A model generated the notes under the pieces. That model saw nothing but the letters and a program-made list of their open reading frames with translations, searched no databases and was not told the DNA's origin. Below are positions 41,701 to 53,700 of a DNA stretch of 64,000 bases, in pieces. Position 1 is the stretch's first letter; each line of letters begins with the position of its first letter. Location: positions 4,230,001 through 4,294,000 of the forward strand of contig JAUPFP010000004.1 in the NCBI GenBank assembly GCA_036925085.1. Reading direction: 5' to 3'. The position numbers and the translations under genes were made by a program. This DNA comes from Brachycybe producta (Eukaryota; Arthropoda; Diplopoda; Playtdesmida; Andrognathidae).

Positions 41701-44700
41701 ATGTATATAAAAAATATCAATATTTTTTTTTAAAGACCGGTTAGTCTTTAAAAAAAAAATATTGATATTTTTTAATTCGATGTATTTGTGGAGTTTTTAA
41801 AACGTTTGTGGCACTTCAAGGTGAGTTCAGCCCTCCTGAACCCTTCTTAGTGCATTTCATTGCCATGAAGACACTTTTTGATCTTCGGCCGTTTCACTTA
41901 GAAAGACAAAGTCGTGATTTCAATCCAATTGACGTTAATCAGTTTGGCACTTATTCAGTTTTCCAAGTTGAGGAGTTGAGATTGTTTCAAATGAACTCAT
42001 TACGTCTCTTCAGTGCAGCAGCCCTTATGCGCCGAACTTATACTGTATAACAGTTTCGCAAAAAAAAACTTGGGGGCTATTTTTGTAAGCGATTTTTTTT
42101 ATATTTGCAATGAACTTTAATATGTGCATTGGCGCTAGCTCAGTTTGGTGTTTGTCCAGTTTGGCACTTACTCTAATTATCATTTATTCAGTTTAGCAGT
42201 TCTTCCACTTGGTGCTCAATAAAATCCACCATTAAAACTTCTAGGCGCAGCAGGATTTTGGTTCTTCCTAGTGACAAGCATTCAACAATTATGTATTTTT
42301 GTACTAAAATATACTTTTGACTTTCAAAGGCCTCTAAAATCCTCAATTTAAATCGAATTAATGACAATAAAAAATGCTCTATTATCATAAAGGTATTGTT
42401 AAAGAATCAATATAAGTAATTGACCAATTGTTAAAGGCAAAAACTATAGACAGGCAAATGAAAGAACCATACTGAGTTTGAAAATACACAATACAAAATC
42501 AATAATAATCAAAAGTACCAGACAAAAAAGTGATTGTATGTAGCTGTCTTTCCTCTGTGGCACGACACAACTGCATATGATCACTTTTTTTTACCAAATA
42601 CTATTTCAAAATCTGTAACATTCATTGCGTTACCTGACTACAGTAAAAAATACTCTGAAAAAAAAAGCAAATAAAATGCTTTTTTGTTGTGCTATAGACA
42701 ATTAATATTAACGGATTTCTTAGCAAAAGAAAACCATTAAAACTTCCATTTGTTACCACCTTGAGGACATGAACGTATAACATCATATTTCACTCCCGTT
42801 TTATATTAATCTTTGTTAAACGATTCTTCACAGTATGACAGTTGCATTCACAAGATAATTGCATTTATAACGAATGCCTCATCCATAATTTCAAAATACT
42901 ATAAACATTAACAGACCCCAAAACATAACACAGTCACTGAAACGTGATGCATCCTCAAACACTATTTTTCTAAATCTGTATAACAACCGAAAATGATTTA
43001 AAGCATCCCAGTCTCTTGAATGTTTGCACGAAAAACAACAATAAATGTCCTTTGAAAACATCACACAAAAAACAAAAACTTCGAGTCAAATACATTCTCA
43101 AATCAAACATCGAACTCGCTTTTATAAAAAAAAACGTCTAACTAAAACAAAATATAATCGGTCTTGTCTTATTGGTGTAGTGGTTAGGGTCTTAGCCCAT
43201 GATTATGGGTTCAATCCCCGTCCAGTGTGGATTATTTTCAAATATTTCAAACAAACAAACAAATTATGAAGTTAAATAAAAGCGAGTAATAATAGAAGGA
43301 ATACACAACAAACCTGAGCCATACGTTCCAGGGCTAACATGCCCATCAAGTACATCACACATTCCGTGTCATGAATAATAGCTCTTGCTACAACAGACAG
43401 ACACATGGAAAGAACCATCGGAGAATCCTTAAAGCATAAAAAATTAATCAATCATTGCGATTTTTCTTCTTCTTCATAACTGATGATGAACCATCAATCA
43501 ACAACAAACCTGCGCAGTAAAGATCATTCGACAAACATCTAATAACAAAGGTTTACATAACCTCGGTCCATCATCAGGTAGCACCTTTAAGGTCACTTCG
43601 AGAAACTAAAATTACCGTACCAAAAATATTATTAGATTAAACGGTATATAGAAAATCAGACTAGACGTACAAAAAAAACATTACCCTCATGATCATGACA
43701 ATGCCATCATTTCTCATGTCTCGTAATAGACAAACGCTGGCATCAATAATCGAAGACAAGTAATTCTGAAGTAAAAAAGAAAACGCAATTCATTCAGTAA
43801 CAATACACCACTTCCTATTTTCAACATTTTTGCTATTCTGTGTTCAAATGAAACACATCAATAGCAACCTAATAAAACAGTTCGAATAGAAACAAAAATG
43901 CAACAAGCGTCTCTTAGCATCCTTTCTTGTAAAGCAGCACAGAGCTCCATAATTATGAAAACCATTTTACAAACAAAATTTTACAAAAAAAATAGCATCC
44001 CAATTAAAAGAAAACATGCAAGTAAAATTCATGCATCAACTTAAGGCGCACAGCTTGTATTTTCTGTATTAATATTGCAGATTATGTACGTGTACAGTGA
44101 AAACCGTTTAACAGGAAACCGGATAACGAGAAATGTTTTCAGTCTGGTCCCTTAAAATATCATAAAACTCTTAACACGAAAAATAGTCCAATCCTTTCCA
44201 TTTCGTTTTAAACGGTTTCTCCACTGTACATGTATATAAAAGATTTTCATATTAAACGTTGTGGGCTTTGTAGAATGCTAGTTAGACAAAACAACGGCAT
44301 AGTAATGTGGGTAGAAGGTGTCAAATAACCAAAAAGAAAGATTCAAATAAAAGATTTTAAGACAAAAGGAAGTCTGAAACCATACGAAACGCTGAAATAT
44401 TTTCCTAAACGTAAAATGTATCAAACAATTAAGGCGAGCAAAGTTAATAGTTTGTTCATCTCGAAACAAATATAAAATAAAATACTAAATAATATAGCCC
44501 AACGTGTGTAACTATAATGAAATAAGAACACGTAACCCGACAATGAACACAAATCAAAATTAAAGTTTCACAACCCCTTTCGGTAATCACTGTAGGGTTA
44601 GTGTATAAAGTACACTTTCAAGCAAAAGTGCAATCACTCTTAAGGCCTGCATGTCCTATAACAAATGATGACACAAACATGTCTCCATCATTTTCAAATA

Positions 44701-47700
44701 CATCTGCTGTCATGTTCACAGATGGTAAAGTAGCACACTGTCAGCGAACAGAAGATGTTAAAAACCGCCAACTCATACAGGCACCATACATACGCAATTA
44801 TGAAAGTGTGCTTCAAGTCAAAACAAATTTATTAATGACACAATTAATAATAGCACAGTAAACAGCCGTTCTTATCCCACAAAATCTCTTTAAAAACAAT
44901 TGATTACCGATTTGAATTCCAGAGGACAGATTAGAATGTAGGCTTGAATGATGTGAAAACATGTCCTAAGGCTTTCATTACCAAGTTCTAAACAAATAAA
45001 CAGAATATTTATTAAAGATATTCAACAAAACATAAATAAAACGACAACAAAGGGAAAAAATAAACCTGCAAACCTAAAATCGGTAAAATGTTGGGAAACA
45101 TGTGAAACATTTCAGCCGTCAAGGCTGACGCATTTTCCAACGTAGCCTTCCACAATTCAAGACCATCTTCCATAAGATAGACATGTGGCTCTTGAGTAAC
45201 ATCCGTGCTTAAACGAATGATTGGAATCAAAACTGGATACAATTGTTCGCTGAGGATTCCCAAACCCTTCAATTAAGTAGAAGAATATTATATGTTATGA
45301 ATATTACTGTTGTACAAGAAATTCGTATCGTCTTATGTGAATGGTACATTGATCACCTCGACCAAATGAAAGAGTGTGGTCAAAATAGCACATCGAAGCA
45401 TATTGTGGTCAGCGGATTCATCCCACAACAGAGGAAGATACTGAGCCAGAGCTGGAGCATGGGGCCTAATGGCACTTCCAACCCGCTCGACAAGAAATGA
45501 AAGAACATGGAGTACGTGCATCTAAAAAACGAACGCAAACAGTAAAACTAAGTGCCGTTCAATCAAAACCGCAGATTTATGTACAACACAAGGGTTGAAA
45601 GGCTTACAATCAAATGATTAAAATAAGAGATTAATAATATCGATTATTGCAAACTTAAACAGTTTGATTAAAAGTGATATATCACGTAATCAATTACATA
45701 GAAATTATATAAACAAATTCCGTTTGGTCATCGTAAGTTCGCAACAGTCTTAATTGTAAGTCTACATTGGCACACACAGACAAAATGTATGAGTGCACCC
45801 TCTAGAACTATGAAAAGTTTTAAATTCTTTTATTATAAATTTCACTACGCACTGAAAATTAATTTATACCCAAAATCAAGAAGAAAACTTAGCACTGAAA
45901 TACTCAAAACATGGTTCAAATATAGAAAAAAATAACTTACGGCGAGGCAAGTTAACTTGTAATTCTTGGGGGAAATAAGATCACTTGTATTTTCTGATGT
46001 ATCAGTTAAAAGTTTAAACTATAGGCAAATGCAAACTTGACAAAAATGGCAAGTGTTCAGTTCATTAACACGCATCACAAAAACGTTCTCATCTTCGAAA
46101 CCATTTACTGTGTTTCAGAAGATTTAATTTTTTTAAATTTTTGGCCGCTTTTGGAAAAAAAATCTAAGGCTTCGATTTTTTTTCCTCCATTTTTTCGCAT
46201 TTTAAAAATTCTTTAATCTTTGGGCATTTTTAAGCTTTTTGATAATTCTGAGCCCTGTTTTAAGCCTTCCAAAGCCCTTTTTACTGTATTTTAGAGGATT
46301 TAATCTTTTTCAATTTTTAGAAAAAAAATCCAAGGCTTTGATTTTTTCACCCATTTTTTCGAATTTTAAAATTCTTGAATCTTTGGCCATTTTTAAGCTT
46401 TTTGAGACATCCGAGTCCCGTTAAGCCTTCCTGAGCCCTTTTTACTGTATTTTAAAGGATTTAAAAATCTGTTAAGTATTTTTCTGTTTTAAAAAAAATA
46501 TTTCAAAATTGCTTACGAGCACGTACTCAATGGAGTTTAACATAAGAGTACGCGATTTTGAAATATTTTTTTTTAAAATAGAAAAACAATTACCAATTTT
46601 TTGTCATTCTATCACTAGATCAGCATATAGTTAAGGTGCACATTGCATTTTGAACCACCAAAATTGGACAACTTTAAATACGAAAAATAAACATATTGCC
46701 ACGACTGTGTATTTTAAAAATTAACGTTTTTTCTTTAACATCGGGTTTATAGATATAAACACGATGCTAGCACTCTTTGTGGAGATTTCTCGAAATCATT
46801 TTATGATGTAGCCTCCTAAGGAGCCTGGGGCCCGACCTGGCTCTCCACAGCCCTGTTGATAACTATGACGAGTCATAGCATTTTTTCTTCCCCATTTTTG
46901 TGAAGAGGTTTAGCCCATTTTAACCCATGAAAACCCGGGCTAAACCTACTTAAACCAGTGGGCTGTGCTAAATAAGTAAAACCTGGGTTTTTGCCTGTTA
47001 ATAAGAGACTCACATTGCAATGATCTATGATCTGAATTACACATTTGTGTTTTAAATGTACCGGTATACCAAATTTGAAGTTCAAATGAGCACTGGCTTA
47101 AATGGAATACCTAAGATTTGCATCGGGGTAACTTTCGATTCAGAAATGTCACACAGCAAATGAAAACATGTGAAGAAGTGGATGCCTTGTATAGTTAACT
47201 GGAAATGTATTGCACCTATTCCATTTCCATTGATGTCCCATCTGTTAATATGCGATTCATTTTTATATTGTCAAAATACATGTACTTTGACCGGTAATTT
47301 GTATCAAGAAATTTATTGCTGTAAGAAATTTGGTTAATCAAGTTTTTAAAAACGACTAAATATGTGTTTACTTAAAATTCTAAACCAAAATAACAATCAT
47401 TTAGGATAAGGATTCTTCACTTACTTTCGTATCACATTCCTGGACCTGCTTCAACAAGTGGAATAGAAGACTAAAGCTCGGTTCCAAATACTAGAAAAAA
47501 AAACGACAACACAGAAATGATTATCAATTTTGACAGATACAATATATTACTCTACAAAGAAGAATCATAATTCGGTAAGAAAATACACAAAACTAAAAAT
47601 ATAGAATTGGTAGTTAATCAAATAATTATAAATTTAGATATATAAAATCCACATGATAACTCTTGTGTGGTTTATCAACTAAACAAATGTAGACCTCAAG

Positions 47701-50700
47701 TTTAAATTAAGCAACAAATACATATCTAAAAAGTAAAAGAATTCTTTAAATGTACTACTATGACGTGTAAAATGTTTTGCAAAAAAAGACACAAGTTAAT
47801 ATAAAACGCCACAAATAACAGCAAAAAAAAAGTAAATCAAAAGATTGCATAAATATAATTTAAAAACAAAAATCAAAACAACTTTATTCTCGTAATTTAC
47901 TCCAGTGAATGCCGTCATCGTAACCAGTTGCAAATCTTACAAATATCTATAAATTTACTTAAAATAAAGCTAAGCTAAATATATGATGCAAGACAAAACT
48001 CTCTAGTGAGTCTACGGAAAGATCATACGTTTGACATTGTTTAAGCTTCGTACTATCCTCTTTAAAGCATTCACAATAATAAAGCTATTTACATATCTTA
48101 ATGCCTCCTTTATGAAGTAAATTAAAAAAAAACGATCTCAATTCTTGACTTTTGTCTTAGAAGGCAAGCAAACATGCAAAGTTACTGTATAATCACTGGA
48201 CAAATACTATAGATCTGCGAACGGTGTTTACAAAGAACGAGTGAGAAAAACATACTTAGTTTCTTCATCACCAACCTATAGGAAATTTGCCTTTGTACTT
48301 TTCTTTTAATGTCAATAACAAGCCTGGTGGGTGGAAACGAAAAAGACTCGACATGGGTGATTATAACGATATTCGACAGCCTAAGTCTTGTCATTACTTA
48401 ATTGACAAACTTTTATCTTGCTCCTTGCAGACCTCCAGTACGCTAATGAGTATTGATTGATCTCTAAAGCATAATGCAAGTAGTAATCATTTAAAACATT
48501 CAGTTTCGAGAGACCAACCAAACAATGAACGAACACAACATTCCGATGGCAATTTCTCTCCCACAGGAGCAAAGAAATCTACCAAACAAAACAATAAGAA
48601 ATTTTAAACAAATAGCTGTTATAACAGCCACCGATGCCTATACCAATCATGACATATATACTCATTATTCTTCACAACAACAGTTATGCCTACAGACGCA
48701 AAATAACACTAGCTAATTACGAACATCTGCCATCTAATATTTAAGCATTATGTTTCAGTCATTTTTTTTTACATCTTCGAATACTGTCGGCCCCGTAGAG
48801 ACGAACAAACGATAGTACTCGACGACATATAGCAGCTAATAATTCAATTTGGAGTTGACTTGCACAAAAAAAACGATGCAAACAACAGTTACTAATGTAA
48901 GTGATGGCATTTGGCCAATTAAATAAATAAAAAAAACACTGTATGGGTTTGTCCACAAGGAGATTAAATTTAACACTAATGAATTAAGATTCGACATTTT
49001 TTTCGCTCTATACTTTAATGTCAATTAATGTTATAATTGTCTTTTCAATTTGCTAAATTATTGCAAGAAAAATCGATGCAGCTCAATTTACTGAACTTTA
49101 ATCAAGAAAGACTAGAATATCAAGCTGCTGCTTTGCAAGTCAATTTGATGAAACATCGTTCGTTACGAGTTCTGAACTCGTATCTCGCAAAGAAATCTCT
49201 TAGATCTAACAGAATGGCAACGTGAATTTAATAAGTCATTGAAAACAATGCATTCAGACTTGAAACATTCAAGACTTTTGTTTGTAAAACCTAAATATTT
49301 GCAATGCTGTTGTTTGTCATAAACATACACTAACTCTATGACATATTTTCTGACAATATGTTAGAGAGTTTCTCACTGAATGATTGAATATATAACATCT
49401 CAATGTATAAAAAGTTCGTCACACAACAGAATATAATCTACCCCCCCCCCCCCGGGTATATCTAAAACGTCACTCAAAATAAAGCTAAATGTAAAACAAG
49501 AATCGCAAAATTTTGTGTAGCGACTTTTTAAGTGTTACGATCTTTAAGCTTAGCTTTGCCTTTAGCAAAGTTTTAGAACACAGCTGTAAGACTCACAAAC
49601 TCTTGTCATATAAAATACGAGGTTTGAACTTTCTTTACTCAAGCTTATCATAAGTTAATAAAGTAAGTGGCATAATTCGACTATGAATAACTATAGGGCC
49701 TATATCCAACCTAATAAACTGTATCATGATTTCCACTTTTTCCTGGACAACGTCTCGTACCGAGTGAGGTCGGTCAAATAATGAAGATGACTGATAGAAG
49801 ATGCGACATACGAGTCGAATTTGGCGAGATGTGGTTTATGATTGGCTGTCCTGCCTGACGTCAACTCCTTAATGACGGAGTAATTATGAAAGACGAACAT
49901 AACGACCATGTTTCGACCGGGTTTCGAACCTGGGACCCCCAGCACTACACGCTGAGGCTACCTCCACCGTGCTACCGAGGAGTCGGCTACACTGCATACA
50001 GTATTTTATTATTAATATCAAAATACCATTTTCAAATTCTATTCCCAATTTTTAGGTACAGGTGTACAGGATAGGCTTAGGCTTTCACCAAATATTAAAC
50101 TTTTTCAAACATGAACAAAAACTTAAAACTAAATAACCCCTCCCTTCTAATCAAAATTCTAGCCTCATAACAAATGTTAATTTAGCAATGAGAATATTAT
50201 AGGACAATTAAGTTGGATACTTACTGGAGAAAACTGTTCCGTGTTGAATTCAAAATCATCAACAGGTACAAAAATCATTAAGGAAAACATAACCAACATT
50301 CTAATACAGGTCTACATTAGTACAACAAAAAAAGGATATAAACTTTAAGCGCTTCGGCAGCAGTAAGACGTACGACCAAATCCTCTTCGGGCCTCAACAG
50401 AGGCAGAATGTTATCGTAAAGAATCGGACGGAGATCGGGCGATAATTTTACCGAAACCCACTGACCAATTAGCCATACAACACGACGACGTATAATTTTG
50501 TAGCTGTAAAAATGATTAGTCGGTATTAAGAAGAGTATTAAACTATACAACACTGATAACAAGAAATTATATGAGCACACACACATTTCATTCATATTCT
50601 GTGTTGCAACAGATTCATTGTTAAATAAAATAAGTTACTAAGATATTCAACAAACCTGCCCTCGTTGCGTCTCAATTCTTTTAACAACGACGATACGAGC

Positions 50701-53700
50701 CAGTTGTCGAAATCGACTTCATCGTATAAGTCAAAAGCCGCCAAACCAACTGCATTGTAAACTGAAAATTGTTGAAATGAAACTTATTTAATGCAGGATA
50801 CTCTATTCTATTCTTCTATTCGTTAAAAAGCAAATATCTATAGGCTTAATTTTTTCCTTTTCCAAACATTCTACTTACTTGCATCTCTTAGCAAAAGTGA
50901 TGGCATCGAAGTAAAATCTGTACAAGATTCGTTCTTCGTTAACAGATCCAAAAGAACCGGAGTCAGAACTTCTCGATACTCGTGATATACTGCCAAGAAC
51001 AAAAGCTCAGTCGAAACTCTTAGACTGTATCGCCAAGAATCTCCCTTTTCTTCCAAAGCTACGAAGAAAACGATCACAAGGCAACATTAAGAATATTTTC
51101 ATTACGTTTGTTTTCTAAATTTGTGTAAATTATACCGAAACTTTCAGGATCTTCTTCCCATAGAGCCAAATCGTCAGACGTTAAAAGAAAGTAATGTGAC
51201 AAAAGTTTATGACACATTTCAATCAAGATGGGAGGTGTAAAGAATCCCGTTTTTATCCTATAAGCTTCCAGAATATTTGGATCTTTCGTTTCTAATTAAA
51301 TTAAATTATTTGTAAATAGATCACAAGAAAAAACACCTCGTGTGGTTTGTGGGTGTTACCTTCGACTGTTTTGGCCGGTTTATACTCAAGACAAAGAACA
51401 ATCTGCTTGACCAAATGCATACTTTGTACAATAAACCTCTCGAAAAGAAGGCCTGAAAAAACAAACGAAACAGAATTGAACGGAGTTTTCATCAGAAAAT
51501 CTAGAAAATCTCGTGGTGTTTTTTTACCTTCTTCTTTGCTTTGTATAATGTAAATAAAAGTAAATTGCAATGTTGGTTGAATAAATTGAATAAATGAAAA
51601 TGGATGATGATCTAAAACATCCAGCAGCTAAAATAATAATGTAAAATTTCATATTATGAATCGGAAACCAAAATAGGAGCACTTTTTATAATTATTCTCG
51701 AACTTACAACTTTTGTAAGTAATATAATATATTTTTCTAAGGTTTCTTTCAATTGCAAATTGGAAACAAATTGCCTTCCTGAAAGTTAATGAAAAAGAAA
51801 CTGTTAACAAATCATAGCAGAAAACCAAAACAAAAATGATAAGAATGTGTTTCGTAATTGTTTGGATGCGATCGAATAAAAGTAACAAATTTCTACAATT
51901 AACAAGAAGTTACTGGGAACAAACACATTTATACAAATAATTCAATGGACATAAGTAATAAAAGTTTTTAATTTAGGCAACTTTAAAACCTAATTATCAC
52001 TTGTGTTCAGTTTTGAAGTTAGTGATCTTTAAATTTACCACTTGCTTATTTACACAGATTATGTTAGTTGTAAATACATTCAATTAAGATTCAATTTTAT
52101 GTTTACTGCATTCAGTTTAGAAACATTATTTTTCAGCCTTATGCCCGATGCACACCAAGCTGACAAAAGTGCAACATGAGTTATAGACAAAAACACAACA
52201 AAAACGCCAGAAAAAAACAGATTTTTAAAACAAAACAGAACTGAAATAACTGTCTGCTGTACTCAAGACAAAACCAGAACAAATTTATGAGAACAACACA
52301 AACAAATTGGGTTTTCAGTTTTCAAAATATGCTTCAAAATAAAAAATTATAACAATCTTAAACAAATGTTACACGTTTAGTAACAAAAAATGATTTAAAA
52401 CTTGACATAAAAAGTTTATTTTTAAAATTATTAAAAATTTCACAAATGAAAAAAGTAACTTTTTTCACTTTTGATGCATCTGTACCCGGCACGGGCACCG
52501 GCGCCTTGCTATAAAGTACAGAAGCAAATAAAGCGGCGATCACGTTAGAAATATTTTAAGCGGCATTCATTGCAATGTGTTCTTGAATTAATTGCAATTG
52601 CCAATGTGCTAACACTCTTGCAAGACTTTTAAAGTGGTTTCTTGACATCGTCTTACAGAAAAAGCTGATCTTCGTCTTTTTTTAAAGAAACTGTGCAATA
52701 TTCACAGCAATATTTATTTTATTTCTTACACGAAATCTTGCGAAAAAAAAGTAGTCAGCAAGATCGTCGCTTTAAACCATCGAAATTCTTTTAGTGTGGA
52801 TCTGTCCAGGTTAATTTGCGCTTGCTCTCCAAACCGAGTTTTGGGTTCGGCACAATATGTAACCAAAGCGTAATAACATAGTGGAGCATCAACTAAAGCA
52901 AAAAGAACTGCCATAGGCCTATTTGGCTGCTAGCAGAGCACTAATTGTAAATGTAGTGGAATCTTGCAAGAAAAATTGCCGATTTGATCGCCGCTTTTGA
53001 GGTTTCTATTCTTGCTGGAAGTACAACACATTTACTTTTCTAGTTTCTAATAGGACCTTCTAACATATTTTGAATTTTTAATTATAAATTTGATTAAAAA
53101 GTGTACGTCTACTATGTAAAGCTAATTTACAGATTAAAAACCTAAAATTAGCACCTGTATTTTACTACTCATTCACTTTCAATTAAAACTGGTTCAGTTT
53201 TCCTCTTTCAGTTCTTCTCAGTTCTGATGAACTATGGTTTATTTGAAAAGTAAAAATTACTTTTCACTAGTAGTTCATTATAAACGAAGAAAAGAACAGT
53301 ACATTTTCTCATTACTGCTCAAAACTAACCAAATATGAATTTTAAGATTATTTAACCTTATAGCATTACTTTTACGAAATTCCTTTCCAAACAACGTACG
53401 AATAACGTTACAAATATATGACTTACTTAATTCTAAGGTCGTCTTCATTCGTTCGAAGATAACAGTTAGAAAAAGAACGACATCGTTCACTTTGTGAGGT
53501 TCCTTAAACCCGTGAACGACCAATTTACGAAGGACCTTGAGCGAAAGAAGTGCTTTGTCCAACGTCTGTAAAGATAGGTAGTTCCCTTCGACAACCTGAA
53601 CGCAAAACTGTTGCGTGTGTGTATTCCACAGATTCATAACAAAATTGAATATATTAGCCGTCAACTGCAAAAAAAAAAAAAAATGTTGAAATTAACAAAA

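Noticed and set aside
43173-43240. Possible functional tRNA gene
   Set aside because: A and B boxes are present, but the acceptor and anticodon stems do not pair properly and a second diverged copy exists inside the same repeat, so it is a tRNA-derived element.
45243-45500. 85-codon plus-strand frame
   Set aside because: Antisense shadow of IPO11 exons 16 and 17.
49920-49983. Possible functional tRNA gene on the minus strand
   Set aside because: Good internal promoter boxes, but no acceptor-stem pairing and a long non-tRNA body follows, so it is a SINE.
52726-52914. Minus-strand 62-codon frame considered as a transposase fragment
   Set aside because: No catalytic motif or clear similarity to any transposase family could be seen.
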